This document shows, in pieces, positions 1 through 5,340 of a DNA stretch of 5,340 nucleotides. This DNA is from Desulfuromonadales bacterium (GTDB taxonomy: Bacteria; Desulfobacterota; Desulfuromonadia; Desulfuromonadales; BM103). Under the pieces are notes generated by a model. That model had not been told where the DNA came from. It made no database searches and worked only from the letters and a program-made list of their open reading frames with translations. The stretch spans positions 1-5,340 of the forward strand of contig JAOUDB010000208.1 in NCBI GenBank assembly GCA_029859485.1, read 5' to 3'. Numbering within the stretch: the first letter of the stretch is position 1; each line of letters opens with the position of its first letter. Position numbers and translations under genes: made by a program.

Positions 1-512
1 TTGGTCGAGACTGGACCAAGTCGGACCGTGACGCCTACTTGAAACTCATGCCCCTTTGCAATAATCGCATCCTGCATGAAATCACCCATCCAAAATCATC
101 CCGGGTTTATTTTAAGTATTTTGATACAGGTATAAAGAATGCGAAGATTTACGGAAATGCATTGATTTTCAATCTTTACTTGATTGATCACCCTGAAATT
201 GTCGCGGAAATTGCGGATTTCCTGATGCGTGTTGAGGGCATAGAAATCGTTTTAGGCATAGGTTGTTACCACGAAGAGGGTGTTCTTTCCATGCGAACCA
301 GTCATCAGGAGACCCATGCCGGGATTCTCATGCAAAAGATAGTTGAAGGTCTTGGTACCGGTGGTGGTCATAGTATGACGGCTGGTGGTCAGGTCCGGTC
401 TTTGCCGGCTGAGCGCAGGAGCCTCGGTGCCTTGGAGTATGATTTGGCCGGCCGTCTTCTGGCCGCCCTGGGTCGGGAGCACAGCGAACCTGAACTTCTG
501 GTTAATCACTAG
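1..512 (+). CDS. DHH/DHHA1 family phosphoesterase, C-terminal part (5' end outside window)
   Basis: The frame is open from the left edge (first whole codon at base 3) to the TAG at 510-512, giving about 169 residues of a longer protein. The DHHA1 substrate-binding signature is at 360-389, reading GGGHSMTAGG, preceded by a segment where RTSHQETHAGILMQKIVEGLG resembles the RS...AG.l...lGGGGH pattern of the family. The N-terminal DHH domain with its metal-binding aspartates lies outside the window, so catalysis cannot be judged. Known relatives include NrnA-type enzymes that degrade very short RNAs and dephosphorylate pAp, and RecJ-like nucleases. The length and the absence of extra domains after DHHA1 favour the NrnA-like group, but that is inference. 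A TTG at 39 could be mistaken for a start; the reading frame and family similarity continue upstream of it. The first 250 bases look more AT-rich than the rest of the operon. The next gene begins 13 or 58 bases downstream, depending on its start. Confidence 0.8.
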   Translation, partial: GRDWTKSDRDAYLKLMPLCNNRILHEITHPKSSRVYFKYFDTGIKNAKIYGNALIFNLYLIDHPEIVAEIADFLMRVEGIEIVLGIGCYHEEGVLSMRTSHQETHAGILMQKIVEGLGTGGGHSMTAGGQVRSLPAERRSLGALEYDLAGRLLAALGREHSEPELLVNH

Positions 513-570
513 TATCCCCTCGAAAATGTCTGCGTTGACACCCTCGCGCATCTGGAGTATAAAACGCGCC

Positions 571-1650
571 ATGCCTCGCTTTACACTGCAATCGTTCTGT
601 CTGTTCATTTTTCTGCTTGTGGCCGTTTTGCCGGCCAGTGCTCTTGTTGAAATTGGTCGCCCCGGTGAAGAGCCTCTGGTGGTTGAGGATGTCTACCTGC
701 GTGAGGGAACGGCCTTTGTTTCTATTGATGATGTTATGGCGGCCCTCGCTTTGGAGGGGGAATGGAATTCTGTCGCCCATGTTTATGTCATTAAAACTCC
801 GCATGGCCGTGCCATTATCTCCCCCGGGAGTCAGTATCTGAAGTTGGGTGACAACTTCATCCCGATTTCTCATCGTCCACGCTTTATCGACGGCAAACTG
901 CAAATTTCAGAAGTCTTTCTGCTGCAGCAGTTGGCGCCTCTGCTGACAGAGCCTATTCACTATCGCAATCATAATCCTCCCGCGCCGATACAAAATGAGG
1001 ACCCCCTCGATCGTCTCTTTGCTTTCCTGTTGCGCAAGAAAGAGCCGGTCGCTGATGGCAGCAAGTGGACGGTTTCCATTGATCCCGGACATGGCGGAGA
1101 GGATAGCGGAGCGCTGGGCTTGAACGGTAGTAAAGAGAAGGCTGTGACGCTCGCTGTCGGCCAGCGACTGGAAAAGCTTCTGAAGATGCATCAGGATGCG
1201 CCGGTTGTTCTGACGCGTGACGGAGATTACGCTCTCGACATGGACCGTCGGCTTGAAGTTGTTGCACAGGGCCAGTCTGATGTGCTGATCTCCTTGCATG
1301 CCCAGGCGTTTTTTTCTGAAGAGGCTTCAGGCGTCAATCTTTATGTCCAGCCGCAAACCGAGCGCGATGTTCCCGATGGTCTGGTTGTGGAGAACTCCAG
1401 TTTGAAGCTCGCTGAAAGGTTACGTGAAAAGCTGCAGAAAAACGGCTTTGACGTTAACGCCATTAAAGAGCTTCCGATTTATCCCCTTGGGCGAGGTGAC
1501 TTGCCTCGCGTACTGGTAGAGATGGGCAGCTTGAGCAACTCTATCGACTTAACCACCTTGCAGGATCCGATTCGTCAACAGGATTTTGCCCGCGCCCTCT
1601 TCGATGGTTTGCAGGCGTTTTTCGATAGCTTCTCTGGAGTCAATCAATGA
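571..1650 (+). CDS. Exported N-acetylmuramoyl-L-alanine amidase (Amidase_3)
   Basis: This is a zinc-dependent cell-wall hydrolase predicted to cut the amide bond between N-acetylmuramic acid and the stem peptide in the periplasm. From ATG 571 it has 359 residues. Residues 1-24 form a signal peptide (hydrophobic [12 protein letters not shown], cleavage likely after ASA). Residues about 26-130 resemble the copper amine oxidase N-terminal-like domain often placed before amidases ([13 protein letters not shown]). The Amidase_3 domain spans about 167-355, with DPGHGG (H174), the zinc-ligand Glu in GSKEK (E189), SLHAQA (H243) and the catalytic Glu in VEMGSLSN (E317). All expected zinc and catalytic residues are present, though the usual HANA reads HAQA. 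No LysM or SPOR domain follows. The start is uncertain: 571 gives the more compact signal peptide and has GGAG at 554-557, but the spacing is long (13 bases). ATG 526 is in frame, adds 15 residues and has no visible ribosome site. The stop overlaps the rph start. Confidence 0.88.
   Translation: MPRFTLQSFCLFIFLLVAVLPASALVEIGRPGEEPLVVEDVYLREGTAFVSIDDVMAALALEGEWNSVAHVYVIKTPHGRAIISPGSQYLKLGDNFIPISHRPRFIDGKLQISEVFLLQQLAPLLTEPIHYRNHNPPAPIQNEDPLDRLFAFLLRKKEPVADGSKWTVSIDPGHGGEDSGALGLNGSKEKAVTLAVGQRLEKLLKMHQDAPVVLTRDGDYALDMDRRLEVVAQGQSDVLISLHAQAFFSEEASGVNLYVQPQTERDVPDGLVVENSSLKLAERLREKLQKNGFDVNAIKELPIYPLGRGDLPRVLVEMGSLSNSIDLTTLQDPIRQQDFARALFDGLQAFFDSFSGVNQ
1636..1650 (+). promoter_or_regulatory. rph ribosome binding site and ATGA stop/start overlap
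   Basis: GGAG at 1636-1639 lies 7 bases before the ATG at 1647. That ATG shares bases with the amidase TGA (1648-1650). The ribosome site therefore lies inside the amidase coding sequence, which fixes the rph start and indicates translational coupling of the two genes. Confidence 0.75.
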
Positions 1651-2378
1651 GTTCTACTCTACTCGCCCGTCACGATGGCCGTCAGGCCAATCAGCTTCGC
1701 CAGATTAAGATTGAACGTGGTTTTACTCGCTATGCGGAAGGCTCGGTGCTGATCTGTTTCGGAGAAACGCGAGTCCTCTGTAACGCTTCTGTCGAAGAGA
1801 AGGTGCCACCATTCATGCGCGGCCAGGGTCGCGGTTGGGTGACCGCCGAATACAGCATGCTGCCACGTGCGACACAAACCCGCTCCGGGCGTGAAGCCGC
1901 TCGTGGCAAGCTGGGTGGCCGGACCATGGAGATCCAGAGACTGATCGGTCGGGCTTTACGCGCCATCGTCGATTTCGAGTTGCTTGGAGAACGTACTATC
2001 GTCATTGATTGTGATGTCCTGCAGGCCGACGGGGGAACCCGTACTGCTTCAATCACCGGGGCCTGGATTGCTCTTGCCGACGCGGTAGAAACACTTCTCG
2101 AGCAGGGGCTGATCAAAAAGTCGCCTTTGAAAGACAGCGTCGCCGCGATCAGCTCGGGAATTGTTAAGGGCCAGCCGGTCCTCGACCTCGATTACGTTGA
2201 AGACTCCGGCGCCGAGGTTGACATGAACTTTGTAATGACCGGTGATGGTCGCTTTGTCGAAGTGCAAGGTACGGCAGAAGAGGAGCCTTTTACAGCCGAC
2301 CAACTGGATTCATTACGGGAGTTGGCCAGTCATGGTTGTCGTGAGTTGACGACACTACAGCTGAATGCCCGCAACTAA
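1647..2378 (+). CDS. rph: Ribonuclease PH
   Basis: This is a phosphorolytic 3'-5' exoribonuclease that trims tRNA 3' ends and takes part in rRNA turnover, using phosphate and releasing nucleoside diphosphates. The family works as a ring-shaped hexamer in the cytoplasm. The 243-residue protein covers the whole family length. Signatures in order: RHDGR (8-12), [19 protein letters not shown] (30-48), [14 protein letters not shown] (63-76), [16 protein letters not shown] (91-106), [19 protein letters not shown] (121-139), [16 protein letters not shown] (179-194) and [11 protein letters not shown]. By alignment with remembered Bacillus subtilis RNase PH (offset 6), R92 and T131-R132 match the phosphate-binding Arg86 and Thr125-Arg126. 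D186 and D192 are the likely metal-binding acids. There is no frameshift or missing motif. The gene overlaps the amidase by 4 bases and sits 5 bases before rdgB, so it is mid-operon. The rph-rdgB pairing is common in bacteria. Confidence 0.97.
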   Translation: MSSTLLARHDGRQANQLRQIKIERGFTRYAEGSVLICFGETRVLCNASVEEKVPPFMRGQGRGWVTAEYSMLPRATQTRSGREAARGKLGGRTMEIQRLIGRALRAIVDFELLGERTIVIDCDVLQADGGTRTASITGAWIALADAVETLLEQGLIKKSPLKDSVAAISSGIVKGQPVLDLDYVEDSGAEVDMNFVMTGDGRFVEVQGTAEEEPFTADQLDSLRELASHGCRELTTLQLNARN

Positions 2379-2383
2379 ACGTG

Positions 2384-2965
2384 ATGGAACTCGTTGTCGC
2401 CACACGAAATGCAGGTAAACTCAAAGAGATTCGTCGGCTCCTCGAAGCACAAGGTATCGTTGTTCTCGGCCTGGACCAGTTCCCTGAGCTTCCGGATGTC
2501 GAAGAGGATGGTGACACCTTTGCGGCCAACGCCACCAAGAAGGCCGAGGAAGTTGCCCGTGCTACGGGTTTGCCTTGCCTCGCCGATGACTCCGGCTTGA
2601 CCGTTGCTGCTCTTGATGGCCGCCCGGGGGTTTATTCTGCGCGTTTCTCCGGTGAAGAGGCCACTGACTGCAGCAATAACCGCAAGCTGCTTGTGGAGAT
2701 GGCTTCGGTCCCTGAGAATGAACGCCAGGCGGCTTTTTGTTGCGTGATGGCCCTCTGTCTGCCCGGTCAACCAACACGTCTGTTCGAAGGTCGTGTTGAA
2801 GGTCATCTCCTGAAACAGTTACAGGGGGATGGTGGCTTTGGTTATGACCCTCTCTTCTGGTTGTCTGAATTCAACTGCACCATGGCGGAGTTACCGCTTG
2901 ATGTTAAAAATCGTATCAGCCATCGTGGGCAGGCGTTACGACAAATTGTTGAGTTCCTCACATAG
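2384..2965 (+). CDS. rdgB: RdgB/HAM1-type XTP/dITP pyrophosphatase
   Basis: This is a house-cleaning nucleotidase that hydrolyses deaminated purine triphosphates (dITP, ITP, XTP) to monophosphate and pyrophosphate, keeping hypoxanthine and xanthine out of DNA and RNA. The 193 residues match the usual 190-200. Visible motifs: [13 protein letters not shown] (4-16, triphosphate-binding N-terminal motif), [15 protein letters not shown] (40-54), [11 protein letters not shown] (67-77, with D69 aligning with the catalytic aspartate of E. coli RdgB), [15 protein letters not shown] (81-95), GGFGYDPLF (150-158) and [11 protein letters not shown] (175-185). ATG 2384 is chosen because it aligns with family N-termini. 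The codon immediately before it is an in-frame GTG (2381), so translation could start one residue earlier. No clear ribosome site precedes either, so expression probably depends on coupling to rph. It is the last gene of the block, followed by a 404-base gap. Confidence 0.96.
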   Translation: MELVVATRNAGKLKEIRRLLEAQGIVVLGLDQFPELPDVEEDGDTFAANATKKAEEVARATGLPCLADDSGLTVAALDGRPGVYSARFSGEEATDCSNNRKLLVEMASVPENERQAAFCCVMALCLPGQPTRLFEGRVEGHLLKQLQGDGGFGYDPLFWLSEFNCTMAELPLDVKNRISHRGQALRQIVEFLT

Positions 2966-3000
2966 CTCTTCGCTCCAAATTCACCTCCAATCTTTAGTGT

Positions 3001-3028
3001 TGTTGTGTTCACCCTGAACCTTATAAAA
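3001..3028 (+). promoter_or_regulatory. Weak sigma-70-like promoter match
   Basis: TTGTTG (3001-3006) and TATAAA (3023-3028) are separated by 16 bases. The -10 matches 5 of 6 consensus bases, but the -35 matches only 3 of 6. It is the best-spaced pair I found in the gap, yet it lies inside the left arm of the stem-loop and would give a leader of over 300 bases before frdC. The pattern may be chance. Confidence 0.2.
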
Positions 3029-3056
3029 GGGACTATTCCTGTAAGGTTTTGAGGGA
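3013..3056 (+). terminator. Long imperfect stem-loop after rdgB; possible terminator
   Basis: CCCT (3013-3016) pairs with AGGG (3053-3056). AACCTTATA (3018-3026) pairs with TGTAAGGTT (3041-3049) with one T-G wobble. Inside, GGGA (3030-3033) can pair with TTCC (3037-3040) around a CTA loop, leaving an AAA bulge. The stem starts 48 bases after the rdgB stop. A classical terminator would have a run of T after the stem. Here only TTTT at 3048-3051 follows the inner stem, and the outer stem is followed by AAAA. It may therefore be an imperfect terminator, a processing hairpin or a dispersed repeat. The structure is seen; its function is inferred. Confidence 0.4.
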
Positions 3057-3114
3057 AAACCGATAAAGCCATTTTCTTTAAATTTTTACTTTATTTTTTC
3101 TCAAACGGTGTTTA

Positions 3115-3142
3115 GTATACGGAAGTCTTGTATACAGTATGC
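3115..3142. promoter_or_regulatory. Paired GTATAC palindromes, candidate operator
   Basis: GTATAC occurs at 3115-3120 and 3130-3135, exactly 15 bases apart, followed by GTATGC at 3137-3142. The second copy reads TTGTATACAG, close to the TTGTATACAA type of site bound by some GntR-family regulators. The position upstream of a central-metabolism operon fits an operator, but the regulator and the function are inference. Confidence 0.3.
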
Positions 3143-3206
3143 AGTTATATGTGCGGTGAATCAGTAGAGAGAGAAGTATCGCTGGTCGCTGCAGTGTGGC
3201 AAGGGC

Positions 3207-3221
3207 TATTAATTATTAATA
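3207..3221. promoter_or_regulatory. Perfect 15-base AT palindrome, candidate operator
   Basis: TATTAAT, a central T, then ATTAATA form an uninterrupted palindrome with 7-base arms. Every base is A or T, while the flanks are mixed. It lies 148 bases before the frdC start. A symmetric site of this size suits a dimeric DNA-binding regulator. AT-rich sequence makes chance symmetry more likely, which limits confidence. Confidence 0.3.
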
Positions 3222-3241
3222 TGGGATTGTCAAGTCGTTGG

Positions 3242-3255
3242 CGAGGACCTCCTCG
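3242..3255. repeat. Short GC-rich palindrome in frdC leader
   Basis: CGAGGA (3242-3247), CC, then TCCTCG (3250-3255) is a perfect 6-base inverted repeat. As RNA it could fold as a 5-bp stem with an ACCT loop. It is not followed by a T tract, so it is not a terminator. Its function is unknown. Confidence 0.3.
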
Positions 3256-3294
3256 GTAGGCATGGCAAGGCAGCTCGTCTTGTTTTGTTTTGTG

Positions 3295-3311
3295 AACTGG
3301 TTCAACCGGTT
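3295..3311 (+). repeat. Small hairpin in frdC leader
   Basis: AACTGG (3295-3300) pairs with CCGGTT (3306-3311) with one T-G wobble around a TTCAA loop. The sequence immediately after is TT then CGAG, so it is not a good terminator. It ends 58 bases before the frdC start and might affect leader folding. Confidence 0.25.
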
Positions 3312-3355
3312 TTCGAGTTGGTCTTTTTCGGGTTTCATCCATCAACACATTGAGT

Positions 3356-3361
3356 AAGGGA
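3356..3361 (+). promoter_or_regulatory. frdC ribosome binding site
   Basis: AAGGGA lies 8 bases before the ATG at 3370. This supports that start, along with the family-typical N-terminus MQLTQSSVGRK. Confidence 0.65.
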
Positions 3362-3369
3362 TCAAAATC

Positions 3370-4038
3370 ATGCAACTGACGCAAAGTTCTGTGGGCAGAA
3401 AGATCATCATGGCCGTTACCGGCATCGTGTTGGTCGGCTTTGTTTGTGTGCACCTCCTGGGCAATTCGTCCATGTTTGTCGGTGCAGACGCAATCAACGC
3501 TTATGCGCAGAAGCTGCACAGTCTCGGACCATTCGTCTGGGTCTTCCGGCTGGTTATGCTGGTAGCTTTTGCTTTACACATCGCTTTTGGGATCCAGTTA
3601 ACGCTGGAGAACAAGGCTGCAACCCCCGAGGCGAATGTTCAAGTTAAGCGCTTGAAGACAGGTTTCGGTGCTGAAACCATGATCGTTTCGGGCCTGGTGC
3701 TGTTGGCTTTTGTCATCTATCACCTGCTGCACTTCACCGTTCGAGTGACTAATCCTGAGATCTACGTTCCGCTCGGTGGCGATGGCATGGTCGATGTCTA
3801 CTTCATGGTGGTCAATGGGTTCAAGAGTGTCTTGCCGGTTATTATTTATCTCGCCGGTATGCTCTTCCTGTTCCTGCACGTCAGTCACGGCTTCCAAAGC
3901 CTGTTCCAGACTCTGGGACTGAGCAATGACAAGTCACTCCCGGTTACGGGAACGGTCAGCAAGTTGGTTGGTTTTGTTCTCCTCCTGGGGTACATCGCCA
4001 TTCCTTTGTCGATCGTTTTCGGCTACATCAAGCTTTAG
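3370..4038 (+). CDS. frdC: Succinate dehydrogenase/fumarate reductase cytochrome b subunit (type B)
   Basis: This is the membrane anchor of complex II. It carries electrons between the quinone pool and the flavoprotein/iron-sulfur part through two b hemes. The 222-residue protein has five hydrophobic segments at about 12-31, 55-79, 103-123, 154-173 and 196-218, as in single-anchor type B enzymes (Bacillus subtilis SdhC, Wolinella succinogenes FrdC). Histidines H28 and H70 fall at the same numbers as two axial heme ligands of B. subtilis SdhC. The other two ligands are expected in segments 3 and 4, where H118 or H121 (YHLLHF) and H170 or H173 (LHVSHGFQS) are candidates. Four ligands mean a di-heme protein, and this family uses menaquinone. 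It is the first gene of the operon after a long leader, and its stop codon is embedded in the frdA ribosome site. The symbol sdhC would be equally valid, since direction cannot be read from sequence. Confidence 0.95.
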   Translation: MQLTQSSVGRKIIMAVTGIVLVGFVCVHLLGNSSMFVGADAINAYAQKLHSLGPFVWVFRLVMLVAFALHIAFGIQLTLENKAATPEANVQVKRLKTGFGAETMIVSGLVLLAFVIYHLLHFTVRVTNPEIYVPLGGDGMVDVYFMVVNGFKSVLPVIIYLAGMLFLFLHVSHGFQSLFQTLGLSNDKSLPVTGTVSKLVGFVLLLGYIAIPLSIVFGYIKL

Positions 4039-4050
4039 GAGGTCGATTTA
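4036..4050 (+). promoter_or_regulatory. frdA ribosome binding site overlapping the frdC stop
   Basis: The frdC TAG (4036-4038) runs directly into a near-perfect Shine-Dalgarno, AGGAGGT at 4037-4043, which lies 7 bases before the frdA ATG at 4051. This fixes the frdA start and suggests strong, coupled translation of the abundant catalytic subunit. Confidence 0.85.
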
Positions 4051-5340
4051 ATGATACTCGACGGTAAGTGTCCAACAGGACCAATTGAAACTTCATGGGA
4101 TCGTCATCGCTTCGAATCGAAGCTTGTCAATCCAGCTAATAAACGTAAATACAAAGTTCTCTGTGTTGGTACAGGCCTCGCCGGGGGCGCCGCAGCTGCA
4201 TCACTCGGTGAACTCGGCTATCAGGTCGAAGCTTTCTGCTACCAGGACAGCGCCCGCCGTGCTCACTCCATCGCTGCGCAGGGCGGCATCAATGCTGCGA
4301 AGAACTACCCGAACGACGGTGACTCTGTTTATCGTCTCTTTTACGACACTATCAAGGGCGGTGACTTCCGTGCCCGTGAAGCAGACGTCTGGCGTCTGGC
4401 CCAGGTGTCAAACAACATCATTGATCAGTGCGTTGCCCAGGGCGTCCCTTTCGCTCGCGACTACGCTGGCTACCTTGACAACCGCTCCTTCGGTGGCGCC
4501 CAGGTCTCCCGTACCTTTTATGCCCGTGGTCAAACCGGTCAGCAACTGCTGCTCGGCGCTTATTCGGCGCTCTCTCGCCAGGTTAAGGCTGGTACGGTTA
4601 AACTCTTCGAGCGCCGTGAGATGCTTGACCTGGTTGTCGTTGACGGCATTGCCAGGGGTATTACTTGCCGCAACATGGTTTCGGGTGAGATCGAGTCCTA
4701 CTGGGGTGATGCTGTCATTCTGGCCACTGGTGGATACGTCAACGTTTTCTACCTTTCGACCAACGCCATGGGCTGTAGCGTTACTGCCGCCTGGAAGGCC
4801 GCCAGAAAAGGCGCCTACATGGCCAACCCTTGCTACACACAGATTCATCCGACCTGTATTCCGCAGCATGGCGATCAGCAGTCGAAACTGACTCTGATGT
4901 CTGAATCGCTACGTAACGACGGTCGCTGCTGGGTTCCAAAGAAGGTAGAAGATTGTGAGAAACCTGCGGCAGAGATCGCGGATGAAGATCGTGACTACTA
5001 CCTGGAGCGTAAATACCCATCTTTCGGTAACCTCGCCCCTCGTGATATCGCATCCCGTGCTGCCAAAGAGCAGTGCGACGAAAATCGTGGCGTCGGCCCC
5101 GGTAAGCGTGGTGTTTATCTCGACTACCAATCAGCAATCGACCGTGTTGGTGAAGATACCATTCGTGAGCGTTACGGTAACCTCTTCGAGATGTACGAGA
5201 AGATTACAGACGAAAATGCTTACAAGCAACCGATGCGCATCTACCCAGCACCACACTACTCCATGGGTGGTCTCTGGGTAGATTATAATTGCATGAGCAA
5301 CGTCCCAGGCCTGTTCGTCCTCGGTGAGGCAAACTTCTCC
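4051..5340 (+). CDS. frdA: Succinate dehydrogenase/fumarate reductase flavoprotein subunit (3' end outside window)
   Basis: This is the catalytic subunit that interconverts succinate and fumarate at a covalently bound FAD on the cytoplasmic face. The frame is open from ATG 4051 to the right edge, giving 430 of roughly 640 residues. The FAD dinucleotide-binding motif [12 protein letters not shown] is at 39-50. H72 in [11 protein letters not shown] (69-79) is the expected covalent FAD attachment site. Active-site positions are visible: H266 in QIHPT, R331 in APRDIASR (matching the proton-relay arginine, E. coli SdhA R286) and H402 in [16 protein letters not shown] (423-430) begins the C-terminal FAD-binding stretch, cut before the HGANRLG-type segment with the last substrate-binding arginine. 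About 30 residues precede the FAD motif. The [13 protein letters not shown] and [20 protein letters not shown] regions fit the Geobacter/Bacteroidetes-like type B group rather than E. coli enzymes. frdB should follow. In Geobacter sulfurreducens the equivalent FrdCAB is bifunctional. Confidence 0.96.
   Translation, partial: MILDGKCPTGPIETSWDRHRFESKLVNPANKRKYKVLCVGTGLAGGAAAASLGELGYQVEAFCYQDSARRAHSIAAQGGINAAKNYPNDGDSVYRLFYDTIKGGDFRAREADVWRLAQVSNNIIDQCVAQGVPFARDYAGYLDNRSFGGAQVSRTFYARGQTGQQLLLGAYSALSRQVKAGTVKLFERREMLDLVVVDGIARGITCRNMVSGEIESYWGDAVILATGGYVNVFYLSTNAMGCSVTAAWKAARKGAYMANPCYTQIHPTCIPQHGDQQSKLTLMSESLRNDGRCWVPKKVEDCEKPAAEIADEDRDYYLERKYPSFGNLAPRDIASRAAKEQCDENRGVGPGKRGVYLDYQSAIDRVGEDTIRERYGNLFEMYEKITDENAYKQPMRIYPAPHYSMGGLWVDYNCMSNVPGLFVLGEANFS

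Larger units (their letters stand above)
2966..3369 (+). other. Non-coding gap / 5' leader of the frd operon
   Basis: There are 404 bases between rdgB and frdC without a convincing gene. In order it contains a long imperfect inverted repeat (3013-3056), a T-rich tract (about 3071-3102), two GTATAC sites and a GTATGC (3115-3142), a perfect AT palindrome (3207-3221), a short GC-rich palindrome (3242-3255), a small hairpin (3295-3311) and the frdC ribosome site. An octamer TGGCAAGG occurs twice (3197-3204 and 3263-3270). The only + strand open frame beginning with ATG of any size (3149-3259, 36 codons) lacks a ribosome site. I do not recognise a known riboswitch class here. Confidence 0.7.

Noticed and set aside
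385..570. Longer amidase frame starting with GTG at 385
   Set aside because: It would overlap the DHH gene by 128 bases and bury the signal peptide behind more than 60 non-family residues. Starts at 571 or 526 make biological sense.
3227..3232. TTGTCA as a -35 element close to frdC
   Set aside because: It matches 5 of 6 consensus bases, but no acceptable -10 occurs 16 to 19 bases downstream.
3149..3259. 36-codon ATG open frame in the frdC leader, starting MCGESVEREVS
   Set aside because: No ribosome site precedes it, the composition is unremarkable, and it runs through the AT palindrome and the GC-rich palindrome. Chance is more likely than a leader peptide.
3197..3275. Possible sigma-54 promoter at the TGGC sequences in the leader
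   Set aside because: None of the TGGC sites has a GC at the required -12 spacing (GG-N10-GC).
3145..3519. 124-codon minus-strand open frame covering the leader and the start of frdC
   Set aside because: Half of it is antisense to conserved frdC codons, the protein has no recognisable motif, and no ribosome site was seen.
4408..4869. 153-codon minus-strand open frame opposite frdA
   Set aside because: It is antisense to well-conserved coding sequence, with no motif or ribosome site. Such shadows are common in GC-biased genes.
4085..4891. 268-codon + strand open frame inside frdA
   Set aside because: It lies in a different frame from frdA, is rich in Ser, Thr, Arg and Pro, and has no family motif. 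The frdA frame carries all the FAD and active-site motifs, so this is a shadow.

Overview
This window looks like ordinary chromosome from a deltaproteobacterial anaerobe of the Desulfuromonadales (Geobacter, Desulfuromonas or Pelobacter relatives). Three things point there: the gene order (DHH phosphoesterase, periplasmic amidase, rph, rdgB); a type B succinate dehydrogenase/fumarate reductase with a single five-helix cytochrome b subunit followed directly by the flavoprotein; and the moderate base composition. The assignment rests on protein character and gene order, not on a database search.

Left block (1-2965, all + strand): the C-terminal part of a DHH/DHHA1 phosphoesterase enters from the left edge. 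It is followed by an exported Amidase_3 N-acetylmuramoyl-L-alanine amidase, RNase PH (rph), and a RdgB-type non-canonical purine NTP pyrophosphatase. The genes are almost contiguous: the amidase stop overlaps the rph start as ATGA, and rph and rdgB are 5 bases apart. They are probably one operon. Three of the four products act on RNA ends, short RNAs or nucleotides. The cell-wall amidase is the odd member.

Middle (2966-3369): a 404-base non-coding gap and the only part of the window that is not simply coding. It holds a long imperfect inverted repeat (3013-3056) that may end the upstream operon, a weak sigma-70-like promoter match overlapping it, a T-rich tract, paired GTATAC sites, a perfect 15-base AT palindrome, and two smaller symmetric elements, ending in a good Shine-Dalgarno. 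It is best read as the regulatory leader of the respiratory operon.

Right block (3370-5340): frdC (cytochrome b membrane anchor) is complete. frdA (flavoprotein with the covalent-FAD histidine and visible catalytic residues) is cut by the right edge at codon 430. The iron-sulfur subunit frdB would be expected just beyond the window. Together they would form the membrane complex linking succinate/fumarate to the menaquinone pool. In Geobacter sulfurreducens the equivalent enzyme works in both directions.

I see no mobile element, CRISPR array, tRNA, rRNA or defence system, and no evidence for a new multi-gene system. The most useful leads are the symmetric elements in the frdC leader and the tight translational coupling within the operons.
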